From contig JAJQJQ010000032.1 in assembly GCA_028622995.1 (NCBI GenBank), positions 2,542,001 through 2,606,000 on the forward strand: a stretch of DNA of 64,000 nucleotides. The letters run 5' to 3'. The notes under the pieces are model-generated. The model saw nothing but the letters and a program-made list of their open reading frames with translations. It did no database searches and was not told where the DNA came from. Source of the DNA: Panagrolaimus kolymaensis. Its lineage: Eukaryota > Nematoda > Chromadorea > Rhabditida > Panagrolaimidae. Position 1 is the first letter of the stretch. Each line of letters begins with the position of its first letter. Both the position numbers and the translations under genes were made by a program. Positions 23,536-37,660 of the stretch are shown in pieces.

Positions 23536-23901
23536 AACGAAAAAAGTTCATCGATTGAGGTACTTCCCGTGCATGCGATTCAAAATCCCGTTGAGAATAA
23601 TTTTAATATATTTAATAATGAATATTTAAAACAAAAAATCCATATCTCCAATTCAAGCCCTAATTCAAAACGAGTTTCACTTTTGTCTTGCCTCAAAGCT
23701 TGCTTGATACATGTGTTCAACGAAAAAAGTTCATCGATTGAGGTACTTCCCGTGCATGCGATTCAAAATCCCGTTGAGAATAATTTTAATATATTTAATA
23801 ATGAATATTTAAAACAAAAAATCCATATCTCCAATTCAAGCCCTAATTCAAAACGAGATTCACTTTTGTCTTGCCTCAAAGCTTGCTTGATACATGTGTT
23901 C
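23536..23901. repeat. Two 183-bp cores in direct tandem
   Basis: Two alpha cores lack an insert at their junction. Unlike the other pairs, the first core ends GTTTCACTTTTGTCTTGCC, a third combination of the tail variants. Confidence 0.9.
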
Positions 23902-25102
23902 TTATTTTGCAGCCATTTTTGAAATGTCTTTTATTTGCTTGTATTTTTTGACAAAAAAACAAAGAAAAATATTAAAAAATTAGATCTGCTGAAGGGGAAA
24001 AAATTATTTGTTTCATAATTAAAATTTTTGATTAAGGTATCATCTAAATGCTTGATACATGTGTTCAACGAAAAAAGTTCATCGATTGAGGTACTTCCCG
24101 TGCATGCGATTCAAAATCCCGTTGAGAATAATTTTAATATATTTAATAATGAATATTTAAAACAAAAAATCCATATCTCCAATTCAAGCCCTAATTCAAA
24201 ACGAGTTTCATTAATGTCTTGCCTCAAAGCTTGATACATGTGTTCTTATTTTGCAGCCATTTTTGAAATGTCTTTTATTTGATTGTATTTTTTGACAAAA
24301 AAAAAAAGAAAAAGATTAAAAAATAAGATCTGCTGAAGGGGAAAAAATTATTTGTTTCATAATTAAAATTTTTGATTAAGGTATCATCTAAATGCTTGAT
24401 ACATGTGTTCAACGAAAAAAGTTCATCGATTGAGGTACTTCCCGTGCATGCGATTCAAAATCCCGTTGAGAATAATTTTAATATATTTAATAATGAATAT
24501 TTAAAACAAAAAATCCATATCTCCAATTCAAGCCCTAATTCAAAACGAGTTTCATTAATGTCTTGCCTCAAAGCTTGATACATGTGTTCTTATTTTGCAG
24601 CCATTTTTGAAATGTCTTTTATTTGATTGTATTTTTTGACAAAAAAAAAAAGAAAAAGATTAAAAAATAAGATCTGCTGAAGGGGAAAAAATTATTTGTT
24701 TCATAATTAAAATTTTTGATTAAGGTATCATCTAAATGCTTGATACATGTGTTCAACGAAAAAAGTTCATCGATTGAGGTACTTCCCGTGCATGCGATTC
24801 AAAATCCCGTTGAGAATAATTTTAATATATTTAATAATGAATATTTAAAACAAAAAATCCATATCTCCAATTCAAGCCCTAATTCAAAACGAGATTCACT
24901 TTTGTCTTGCCTCAAAGCTTGCTTGATACATGTGTTCTTATTTTGCAGCCATTTTTGAAATGTCTTTTATTTGCTTGTATTTTTTGACAAAAAAACAAAG
25001 AAAAATATTAAAAAATTAGATCTGCTGAAGGGGAAAAAATTATTTGTTTCATAATTAAAATTTTTGATTAAGGTATCATCTAAATGCTTGATACATGTGT
25101 TC

Positions 25103-25468
25103 AACGAAAAAAGTTCATCGATTGAGGTACTTCCCGTGCATGCGATTCAAAATCCCGTTGAGAATAATTTTAATATATTTAATAATGAATATTTAAAACA
25201 AAAAATCCATATCTCCAATTCAAGCCCTAATTCAAAACGAGTTTCACTTATGTATTGCCTCAAAGCTTGCTTGATACATGTGTTCAACGAAAAAAGTTCA
25301 TCGATTGAGGTACTTCCCGTGCATGCGATTCAAAATCCCGTTGAGAATAATTTTAATATATTTAATAATGAATATTTAAAACAAAATATCCATATCTCCA
25401 ATTCAAGACCTAATTCAAAACGAGATTCACTTTTGTCTTGCCTCAAAGCTTGCTTGATACATGTGTTC
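25103..25468. repeat. Two 183-bp cores in direct tandem
   Basis: Same architecture as 19354-19719, including the switch to ACAAAATATCC/AAGACC in the second core. It lies at the right end of a block duplicated from about 20.5 kb with a 3486-bp offset. Confidence 0.9.
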
Positions 25469-28400
25469 TTATTTTGCAGCCATTTTTGAAATGTCTTTTA
25501 TTTGCTTGTATTTTTTGACAAAAAAACAAAGAAAAATATTAAAAAATTAGATCTGCTGAAGGGGAAAAAATTATTTGTTTCATAATTAAAATTTTTGATT
25601 AAGGTATCATCTAAATGCTTGATACATGTGTTCAACGAAAAAAGTTCATCGATTGAGGTACTTCCCGTGCATGCGATTCAAAATCCCATTGGGAATAATT
25701 TTAAAATAATTAATTAAAAATATTTGGAACAAAATATCCATATCTCCAATTCAAGACCTAATTCAAAACGAGATTCACTTTTGTCTTGCCTCAAAGCTTG
25801 CTTGATACATGTGTTCTTATTTTGCAGCCATTTTTGAAATGTCTTTTATTTGCTTGTATTTTTTGACAAAAAAACAAAGAAAAATATTAAAAAATTAGAT
25901 CTGCTGAAGGGGAAAAAATTATTTGTTTCATAATTAAAATTTTTGATTAAGGTATCATCTAAATGCTTGATACATGTGTTCAACGAAAAAAGTTCATCGA
26001 TTGAGGTACTTCCCGTGCATGCGATTCAAAATCCCATTCGGAATAATTTTAAAATAATTAATTAAAATATTTGGAACAAAATATCCATATCTCCAATTCA
26101 AGACCTAATTCAAAACGAGATTCACTTTTGTCTTGCCTCAAAGCTTGCTTGATACATGTGTTCTTATTTTGCAGCCATTTTTGAAATGTCTTTTATTTGC
26201 TTGTATTTTTTGACAAAAAAACAAAGAAAAATATTAAAAAATTAGATCTGCTGAAGGGGAAAAAATTATTTGTTTCATAATTAAAATTTTTGATTAAGGT
26301 ATCATCTAAATGCTTGATACATGTGTTCAACGAAAAAAGTTCATCGATTGAGGTACTTCCCGTGCATGCGATTCAAAATCCCATTGGGAATAATTTTAAA
26401 ATAATTAATTAAAATATTTGGAACAAAATATCCATATCTCCAATTCAAGACCTAATTCAAAACGAGATTCACTTTTGTCTTGCCTCTATGCTTGCTTGAT
26501 ACATGTGTTCTTATTTTGCAGCCATTTTTGAAATGTCTTTTATTTGATTGTATTTTTTGACAAAAAAACAAAGAAAAATATTAAAAAATAAGATCTGCTG
26601 AAGGGGAAAAAATTATTTGTTTCATAATTAAAATTTTTGATTAAGGTATCATCTAAATGCTTGATACATGTGTTCAACGAAAAAAGTTCATCGATTGAGG
26701 TACTTCCCGTGCATGCGATTCAAAATCCCGTTGAGAATAATTTTAATATATTTAATAATGAATATTTAAAACAAAAAATCCATATCTCCAATTCAAGCCC
26801 TAATTCAAAACGAGTTTCATTAATGTCTTGCCTCAAAGCTTGATACATGTGTTCTTATTTTGCAGCCATTTTTGAAATGTCTTTTATTTGATTGTATTTT
26901 TTGACAAAAAAAAAAAGAAAAAGATTAAAAAATAAGATCTGCTGAAGGGGAAAAAATTATTTGTTTCATAATTAAAATTTTTGATTAAGGTATCATCTAA
27001 ATGCTTGATACATGTGTTCAACGAAAAAAGTTCATCGATTGAGGTACTTCCCGTGCATGCGATTCAAAATCCCGTTGAGAATAATTTTAATATATTTAAT
27101 AATGAATATTTAAAACAAAAAATCCATATCTCCAATTCAAGCCCTAATTCAAAACGAGATTCACTTTTGTCTTGCCTCAAAGCTTGCTTGATACATGTGT
27201 TCTTATTTTGCAGCCATTTTTGAAATGTCTTTTATTTGCTTGTATTTTTTGACAAAAAAACAAAGAAAAATATTAAAAAATTAGATCTGCTGAAGGGGAA
27301 AAAATTATTTGTTTCATAATTAAAATTTTTGATTAAGGTATCATCTAAATGCTTGATACATGTGTTCAACGAAAAAAGTTCATCGATTGAGGTACTTCCC
27401 GTGCATGCGATTCAAAATCCCATTCGGAATAATTTTAAAATAATTAATTAAAAATATTTGGAACAAAATATCCATATCTCCAATTCAAGACCTAATTCAA
27501 AACGAGATTCACTTTTGTCTTGCCTCTATGCTTGCTTGATACATGTGTTCTTATTTTGCAGCCATTTTTGAAATGTCTTTTATTTGATTGTATTTTTTGA
27601 CAAAAAAACAAAGAAAAATATTAAAAAATAAGATCTGCTGAAGGGGAAAAAATTATTTGTTTCATAATTAAAATTTTTGATTAAGGTATCATCTAAATGC
27701 TTGATACATGTGTTCAACGAAAAAAGTTCATCGATTGAGGTACTTCCCGTGCATGCGATTCAAAATCCCGTTGACAATAATTTTAATATATTTAATAATG
27801 AATATTTAAAACAAAAAATCCATATCTCCAATTCAAGCCCTAATTCAAAACGAGTTTCATTAATGTCTTGCCTCAAAGCTTGATACATGTGTTCTTATTT
27901 TGCAGCCATTTTTGAAATGTCTTTTATTTGATTGTATTTTTTGACAAAAAAAAAAAGAAAAAGATTAAAAAATAAGATCTGCTGAAGGGGAAAAAATTAT
28001 TTGTTTCATAATTAAAATTTTTGATTAAGGTATCATCTAAATGCTTGATACATGTGTTCAACTAAAAAAGTTCATCGATTGAGGTACTTCCCGTGCATGC
28101 GATTCAAAATCCCGTTGAGAATAATTTTAATATATTTAATAATGAATATTTAAAACAAAAAATCCATATCTCCAATTCAAGCCCTAATTCAAAACGAGAT
28201 TCACTTTTGTCTTGCCTCAAAGCTTGCTTGATACATGTGTTCTTATTTTGCAGCCATTTTTGAAATGTCTTTTATTTGCTTGTATTTTTTGACAAAAAAA
28301 CAAAGAAAAATATTAAAAAATTAGATCTGCTGAAGGGGAAAAAATTATTTGTTTCATAATTAAAATTTTTGATTAAGGTATCATCTAAATGCTTGATACA

Positions 28401-31400
28401 TGTGTTCAACGAAAAAAGTTCATCGATTGAGGTACTTCCCGTGCATGCGATTCAAAATCCCATTGGGAATAATTTTAAAATAATAAATTAAAAATATTTG
28501 GAACAAAATATCCATATCTCCAATTCAAGACCTAATTCAAAACGAGATTCACTTTTGTCTTGCCTCAAAGCTTGCTTGATACATGTGTTCTTATTTTGCA
28601 GCCATTTTTGAAATGTCTTTTATTTGCTTGTATTTTTTGACAAAAAAACAAAGAAAAATATTAAAAAATTAGATCTGCTGAAGGGGAAAAAATTATTTGT
28701 TTCATAATTAAAATTTTTGATTAAGGTATCATCTAAATGCTTGATACATGTGTTCAACGAAAAAAGTTCATCGATTGAGGTACTTCCCGTGCATGCGATT
28801 CAAAATCCCATTGGGAATAATTTTAAAATAATAAATTAAAAATATTTGGAACAAAATATCCATATCTCCAATTCAAGACCTAATTCAAAACGAGATTCAC
28901 TTTTGTCTTGCCTCAAAGCTTGCTTGATACATGTGTTCTTATTTTGCAGCCATTTTTGAAATGTCTTTTATTTGCTTGTATTTTTTGACAAAAAAACAAA
29001 GAAAAATATTAAAAAATTAGATCTGCTGAAGGGGAAAAAATTATTTGTTTCATAATTAAAATTTTTGATTAAGGTATCATCTAAATGCTTGATACATGTG
29101 TTCAACGAAAAAAGTTCATCGATTGAGGTACTTCCCGTGCATGCGATTCAAAATCCCGTTGAGAATAATTTTAAAATAATTAATTAAAAATATTTGGAAC
29201 AAAATATCCATATCTCCAATTCAAGACCTAATTCAAAACGAGATTCACTTTTGTCTTGCCTCAAAGCTTGCTTGATACATGTGTTCTTATTTTGCAGCCA
29301 TTTTTGAAATGTCTTTTATTTGCTTGTATTTTTTGACAAAAAAACAAAGAAAAATATTAAAAAATTAGATCTGCTGAAGGGGAAAAAATTATTTGTTTCA
29401 TAATTAAAATTTTTGATTAAGGTATCATCTAAATGCTTGATACATGTGTTCAACGAAAAAAGTTCATCGATTGAGGTACTTCCCGTGCATGCGATTCAAA
29501 ATCCCGTTGAGAATAATTTTAATATATTTAATAATGAATATTTAAAACAAAAAATCCATATCTCCAATTCAAGCCCTAATTCAAAACGAGTTTCATTAAT
29601 GTCTTGCCTCAAAGCTTGATACATGTGTTCTTATTTTGCAGCCATTTTTGAAATGTCTTTTATTTGATTGTATTTTTTGACAAAAAAAAAAAGAAAAAGA
29701 TTAAAAAATAAGATCTGCTGAAGGGGAAAAAATTATTTGTTTCATAATTAAAATTTTTGATTAAGGTATCATCTAAATGCTTGATACATGTGTTCAACGA
29801 AAAAAGTTCATCGATTGAGGTACTTCCCGTGCATGCGATTCAAAATCCCGTTGAGAATAATTTTAATATATTTAATAATGAATATTTAAAACAAAAAATC
29901 CATATCTCCAATTCAAGCCCTAATTCAAAACGAGATTCACTTTTGTCTTGCCTCAAAGCTTGCTTGATACATGTGTTCTTATTTTGCAGCCATTTTTGAA
30001 ATGTCTTTTATTTGCTTGTATTTTTTGACAAAAAAACAAAGAAAAATATTAAAAAATTAGATCTGCTGAAGGGGAAAAAATTATTTGTTTCATAATTAAA
30101 ATTTTTGATTAAGGTATCATCTAAATGCTTGATACATGTGTTCAACGAAAAAAGTTCATCGATTGAGGTACTTCCCGTGCATGCGATTCAAAATCCCGTT
30201 GAGAATAATTTTAATATATTTAATAATGAATATTTAAAACAAAATATCCATATCTCCAATTCAAGACCTAATTCAAAACGAGATTCACTTTTGTCTTGCC
30301 TCAAAGCTTGCTTGATACATGTGTTCTTATTTTGCAGCCATTTTTGAAATGTCTTTTATTTGCTTGTATTTTTTGACAAAAAAACAAAGAAAAATATTAA
30401 AAAATTAGATCTGCTGAAGGGGAAAAAATTATTTGTTTCATAATTAAAATTTTTGATTAAGGTATCATCTAAATGCTTGATACATGTGTTCAACGAAAAA
30501 AGTTCATCGATTGAGGTACTTCCCGTGCATGCGATTCAAAATCCCATTGGGAATAATTTTAAAATAATTAATTAAAAATATTTGGAACAAAATATCCATA
30601 TCTCCAATTCAAGACCTAATTCAAAACGAGATTCACTTTTGTCTTGCCTCAAAGCTTGCTTGATACATGTGTTCTTATTTTGCAGCCATTTTTGAAATGT
30701 CTTTTATTTGCTTGTATTTTTTGACAAAAAAACAAAGAAAAATATTAAAAAATTAGATCTGCTGAAGGGGAAAAAATTATTTGTTTCATAATTAAAATTT
30801 TTGATTAAGGTATCATCTAAATGCTTGATACATGTGTTCAACGAAAAAAGTTCATCGATTGAGGTACTTCCCGTGCATGCGATTCAAAATCCCGTTGAGA
30901 ATAATTTTAATATATTTAATAATGAATATTTAAAACAAAATATCCATATCTCCAATTCAAGCCCTAATTCAAAACGAGATTCACTTTTGTCTTGCCTCAA
31001 AGCTTGCTTGATACATGTGTTCTTATTTTGCAGCCATTTTTGAAATGTCTTTTATTTGCTTGTATTTTTTGACAAAAAAACAAAGAAAAATATTAAAAAA
31101 TTAGATCTGCTGAAGGGGAAAAAATTATTTGTTTCATAATTAAAATTTTTGATTAAGGTATCATCTAAATGCTTGATACATGTGTTCAACGAAAAAAGTT
31201 CATCGATTGAGGTACTTCCCGTGCATGCGATTCAAAATCCCATTGGGAATAATTTTAAAATAATTAATTAAAAATATTTGGAACAAAATATCCATATCTC
31301 CAATTCAAGACCTAATTCAAAACGAGATTCACTTTTGTCTTGCCTCTATGCTTGCTTGATACATGTGTTCTTATTTTGCAGCCATTTTTGAAATGTCTTT

Positions 31401-34400
31401 TATTTGATTGTATTTTTTGACAAAAAAACAAAGAAAAATATTAAAAAATAAGATCTGCTGAAGGGGAAAAAATTATTTGTTTCATAATTAAAATTTTTGA
31501 TTAAGGTATCATCTAAATGCTTGATACATGTGTTCAACGAAAAAAGTTCATCGATTGAGGTACTTCCCGTGCATGCGATTCAAAATCCCGTTGAGAATAA
31601 TTTTAATATATTTAATAATGAATATTTAAAACAAAAAATCCATATCTCCAATTCAAGCCCTAATTCAAAACGAGTTTCATTAATGTCTTGCCTCAAAGCT
31701 TGATACATGTGTTCTTATTTTGCAGCCATTTTTGAAATGTCTTTTATTTGATTGTATTTTTTGACAAAAAAAAAAAGAAAAAGATTAAAAAATAAGATCT
31801 GCTGAAGGGGAAAAAATTATTTGTTTCATAATTAAAATTTTTGATTAAGGTATCATCTAAATGCTTGATACATGTGTTCAACGAAAAAAGTTCATCGATT
31901 GAGGTACTTCCCGTGCATGCGATTCAAAATCCCGTTGAGAATAATTTTAATATATTTAATAATGAATATTTAAAACAAAAAATCCATATCTCCAATTCAA
32001 GCCCTAATTCAAAACGAGTTTCATTAATGTCTTGCCTCAAAGCTTGATACATGTGTTCTTATTTTGCAGCCATTTTTGAAATGTCTTTTATTTGATTGTA
32101 TTTTTTGACAAAAAAACAAAGAAAAATATTAAAAAATAAGATCTGCTGAAGGGGAAAAAATTATTTGTTTCATAATTAAAATTTTTGATTAAGGTATCAT
32201 CTAAATGCTTGATACATGTGTTCAACGAAAAAAGTTCATCGATTGAGGTACTTCCCGTGCATGCGATTCAAAATCCCGTTGAGAATAATTTTAATATATT
32301 TAATAATGAATATTTAAAACAAAAAATCCATATCTCCAATTCAAGCCCTAATTCAAAACGAGTTTCATTAATGTCTTGCCTCAAAGCTTGATACATGTGT
32401 TCTTATTTTGCAGCCATTTTTGAAATGTCTTTTATTTGATTGTATTTTTTGACAAAAAAAAAAAGAAAAAGATTAAAAAATAAGATCTGCTGAAGGGGAA
32501 AAAATTATTTGTTTCATAATTAAAATTTTTGATTAAGGTATCATCTAAATGCTTGATACATGTGTTCAACGAAAAAAGTTCATCGATTGAGGTACTTCCC
32601 GTGCATGCGATTCAAAATCCCATTGGGAATAATTTTAAAATAATTAATTAAAAATATTTGGAACAAAATATCCATATCTCCAATTCAAGACCTAATTCAA
32701 AACGAGATTCACTTTTGTCTTGCCTCTATGCTTGCTTGATACATGTGTTCTTATTTTGCAGCCATTTTTGAAATGTCTTTTATTTGATTGTATTTTTTGA
32801 CAAAAAAACAAAGAAAAATATTAAAAAATAAGATCTGCTGAAGGGGAAAAAATTATTTGTTTCATAATTAAAATTTTTGATTAAGGTATCATCTAAATGC
32901 TTGATACATGTGTTCAACGAAAAAAGTTCATCGATTGAGGTACTTCCCGTGCATGCGATTCAAAATCCCGTTGAGAATAATTTTAATATATTTAATAATG
33001 AATATTTAAAACAAAATATCCATATCTCCAATTCAAGCCCTAATTCAAAACGAGATTCACTTTTGTCTTGCCTCAAAGCTTGCTTGATACATGTGTTCTT
33101 ATTTTGCAGCCATTTTTGAAATGTCTTTTATTTGCTTGTATTTTTTGACAAAAAAACAAAGAAAAATATTAAAAAATTAGATCTGCTGAAGGGGAAAAAA
33201 TTATTTGTTTCATAATTAAAATTTTTGATTAAGGTATCATCTAAATGCTTGATACATGTGTTCAACGAAAAAAGTTCATCGATTGAGGTACTTCCCGTGC
33301 ATGCGATTCAAAATCCCATTGGGAATAATTTTAAAATAATTAATTAAAAATATTTGGAACAAAATATCCATATCTCCAATTCAAGACCTAATTCAAAACG
33401 AGATTCACTTTTGTCTTGCCTCTATGCTTGCTTGATACATGTGTTCTTATTTTGCAGCCATTTTTGAAATGTCTTTTATTTGATTGTATTTTTTGACAAA
33501 AAAACAAAGAAAAATATTAAAAAATAAGATCTGCTGAAGGGGAAAAAATTATTTGTTTCATAATTAAAATTTTTGATTAAGGTATCATCTAAATGCTTGA
33601 TACATGTGTTCAACGAAAAAAGTTCATCGATTGAGGTACTTCCCGTGCATGCGATTCAAAATCCCGTTGAGAATAATTTTAATATATTTAATAATGAATA
33701 TTTAAAACAAAAAATCCATATCTCCAATTCAAGCCCTAATTCAAAACGAGTTTCATTAATGTCTTGCCTCAAAGCTTGATACATGTGTTCTTATTTTGCA
33801 GCCATTTTTGAAATGTCTTTTATTTGATTGTATTTTTTGACAAAAAAAAAAAGAAAAAGATTAAAAAATAAGATCTGCTGAAGGGGAAAAAATTATTTGT
33901 TTCATAATTAAAATTTTTGATTAAGGTATCATCTAAATGCTTGATACATGTGTTCAACGAAAAAAGTTCATCGATTGAGGTACTTCCCGTGCATGCGATT
34001 CAAAATCCCGTTGAGAATAATTTTAATATATTTAATAATGAATATTTAAAACAAAAAATCCATATCTCCAATTCAAGCCCTAATTCAAAACGAGTTTCAT
34101 TAATGTCTTGCCTCAAAGCTTGATACATGTGTTCTTATTTTGCAGCCATTTTTGAAATGTCTTTTATTTGATTGTATTTTTTGACAAAAAAACAAAGAAA
34201 AATATTAAAAAATAAGATCTGCTGAAGGGGAAAAAATTATTTGTTTCATAATTAAAATTTTTGATTAAGGTATCATCTAAATGCTTGATACATGTGTTCA
34301 ACGAAAAAAGTTCATCGATTGAGGTACTTCCCGTGCATGCGATTCAAAATCCCGTTGAGAATAATTTTAATATATTTAATAATGAATATTTAAAACAAAA

Positions 34401-37400
34401 AATCCATATCTCCAATTCAAGCCCTAATTCAAAACGAGTTTCATTAATGTCTTGCCTCAAAGCTTGATACATGTGTTCTTATTTTGCAGCCATTTTTGAA
34501 ATGTCTTTTATTTGATTGTATTTTTTGACAAAAAAAAAAAGAAAAAGATTAAAAAATAAGATCTGCTGAAGGGGAAAAAATTATTTGTTTCATAATTAAA
34601 ATTTTTGATTAAGGTATCATCTAAATGCTTGATACATGTGTTCAACGAAAAAAGTTCATCGATTGAGGTACTTCCCGTGCATGCGATTCAAAATCCCGTT
34701 GAGAATAATTTTAATATATTTAATAATGAATATTTAAAACAAAATATCCATATCTCCAATTCAAGCCCTAATTCAAAACGAGATTCACTTTTGTCTTGCC
34801 TCAAAGCTTGCTTGATACATGTGTTCTTATTTTGCAGCCATTTTTGAAATGTCTTTTATTTGCTTGTATTTTTTGACAAAAAAACAAAGAAAAATATTAA
34901 AAAATTAGATCTGCTGAAGGGGAAAAAATTATTTGTTTCATAATTAAAATTTTTGATTAAGGTATCATCTAAATGCTTGATACATGTGTTCAACGAAAAA
35001 AGTTCATCGATTGAGGTACTTCCCGTGCATGCGATTCAAAATCCCGTTGAGAATAATTTTAAAATAATTAATTAAAAATATTTGGAACAAAATATCCATA
35101 TCTCCAATTCAAGACCTAATTCAAAACGAGATTCACTTTTGTCTTGCCTCTATGCTTGCTTGATACATGTGTTCTTATTTTGCAGCCATTTTTGAAATGT
35201 CTTTTATTTGATTGTATTTTTTGACAAAAAAACAAAGAAAAATATTAAAAAATAAGATCTGCTGAAGGGGAAAAAATTATTTGTTTCATAATTAAAATTT
35301 TTGATTAAGGTATCATCTAAATGCTTGATACATGTGTTCAACGAAAAAAGTTCATCGATTGAGGTACTTCCCGTGCATGCGATTCAAAATCCCGTTGAGA
35401 ATAATTTTAATATATTTAATAATGAATATTTAAAACAAAAAATCCATATCTCCAATTCAAGCCCTAATTCAAAACGAGTTTCATTAATGTCTTGCCTCAA
35501 AGCTTGATACATGTGTTCTTATTTTGCAGCCATTTTTGAAATGTCTTTTATTTGATTGTATTTTTTGACAAAAAAACAAAGAAAAATATTAAAAAATAAG
35601 ATCTGCTGAAGGGGAAAAAATTATTTGTTTCATAATTAAAATTTTTGATTAAGGTATCATCTAAATGCTTGATACATGTGTTCAACGAAAAAAGTTCATC
35701 GATTGAGGTACTTCCCGTGCATGCGATTCAAAATCCCGTTGAGAATAATTTTAATATATTTAATAATGAATATTTAAAACAAAAAATCCATATCTCCAAT
35801 TCAAGCCCTAATTCAAAACGAGATTCACTTTTGTCTTGCCTCTATGCTTGCTTGATACATGTGTTCTTATTTTGCAGCCATTTTTGAAATGTCTTTTATT
35901 TGATTGTATTTTTTGACAAAAAAACAAAGAAAAATATTAAAAAATAAGATCTGCTGAAGGGGAAAAAATTATTTGTTTCATAATTAAAATTTTTGATTAA
36001 GGTATCATCTAAATGCTTGATACATGTGTTCAACGAAAAAAGTTCATCGATTGAGGTACTTCCCGTGCATGCGATTCAAAATCCCGTTGAGAATAATTTT
36101 AATATATTTAATAATGAATATTTAAAACAAAAAATCCATATCTCCAATTCAAGCCCTAATTCAAAACGAGTTTCATTAATGTCTTGCCTCAAAGCTTGAT
36201 ACATGTGTTCTTATTTTGCAGCCATTTTTGAAATGTCTTTTATTTGATTGTATTTTTTGACAAAAAAACAAAGAAAAATATTAAAAAATAAGATCTGCTG
36301 AAGGGGAAAAAATTATTTGTTTCATAATTAAAATTTTTGATTAAGGTATCATCTAAATGCTTGATACATGTGTTCAACGAAAAAAGTTCATCGATTGAGG
36401 TACTTCCCGTGCATGCGATTCAAAATCCCGTTGAGAATAATTTTAATATATTTAATAATGAATATTTAAAACAAAAAATCCATATCTCCAATTCAAGCCC
36501 TAATTCAAAACGAGTTTCATTAATGTCTTGCCTCAAAGCTTGATACATGTGTTCTTATTTTGCAGCCATTTTTGAAATGTCTTTTATTTGATTGTATTTT
36601 TTGACAAAAAAAAAAAGAAAAAGATTAAAAAATAAGATCTGCTGAAGGGGAAAAAATTATTTGTTTCATAATTAAAATTTTTGATTAAGGTATCATCTAA
36701 ATGCTTGATACATGTGTTCAACGAAAAAAGTTCATCGATTGAGGTACTTCCCGTGCATGCGATTCAAAATCCCGTTGAGAATAATTTTAATATATTTAAT
36801 AATGAATATTTAAAACAAAAAATCCATATCTCCAATTCAAGCCCTAATTCAAAACGAGTTTCATTAATGTCTTGCCTCAAAGCTTGATACATGTGTTCTT
36901 ATTTTGCAGCCATTTTTGAAATGTCTTTTATTTGATTGTATTTTTTGACAAAAAAACAAAGAAAAAGATTAAAAAATAAGATCTGCTGAAGGGGAAAAAA
37001 TTATTTGTTTCATAATTAAAATTTTTGATTAAGGTATCATCTAAATGCTTGATACATGTGTTCAACGAAAAAAGTTCATCGATTGAGGTACTTCCCGTGC
37101 ATGCGATTCAAAATCCCGTTGAGAATAATTTTAATATATTTAATAATGAATATTTAAAACAAAAAATCCATATCTCCAATTCAAGCCCTAATTCAAAACG
37201 AGTTTCATTAATGTCTTGCCTCAAAGCTTGATACATGTGTTCTTATTTTGCAGCCATTTTTGAAATGTCTTTTATTTGATTGTATTTTTTGACAAAAAAA
37301 CAAAGAAAAATATTAAAAAATAAGATCTGCTGAAGGGGAAAAAATTATTTGTTTCATAATTAAAATTTTTGATTAAGGTATCATCTAAATGCTTGATACA

Positions 37401-37660
37401 TGTGTTCAACGAAAAAAGTTCATCGATTGAGGTACTTCCCGTGCATGCGATTCAAAATCCCGTTGAGAATAATTTTAATATATTTAATAATGAATATTTA
37501 AAACAAAAAATCCATATCTCCAATTCAAGCCCTAATTCAAAACGAGTTTCATTAATGTCTTGCCTCAAAGCTTGATACATGTGTTCTTATTTTGCAGCCA
37601 TTTTTGAAATGTCTTTTATTTGATTGTATTTTTTGACAAAAAAAAAAAGAAAAAGATTAA

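Larger units (their letters stand above)
19720..37660. repeat. 348/344-bp unit subarray with the A-run insert variant
   Basis: Alpha units (344 bp) and beta or gamma units (348 bp) are mixed, with many alpha-to-beta chimeras (AAGCCC followed by GATTCACTTTTG). A diagnostic insert variant, in which C to A merges the A tract (GACAAAAAAAAAAAG instead of GACAAAAAAACAAAG), occurs only between about 20.8 and 37.7 kb. Blocks are repeated at offsets of 3486 and 2076 bp. Confidence 0.88.
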
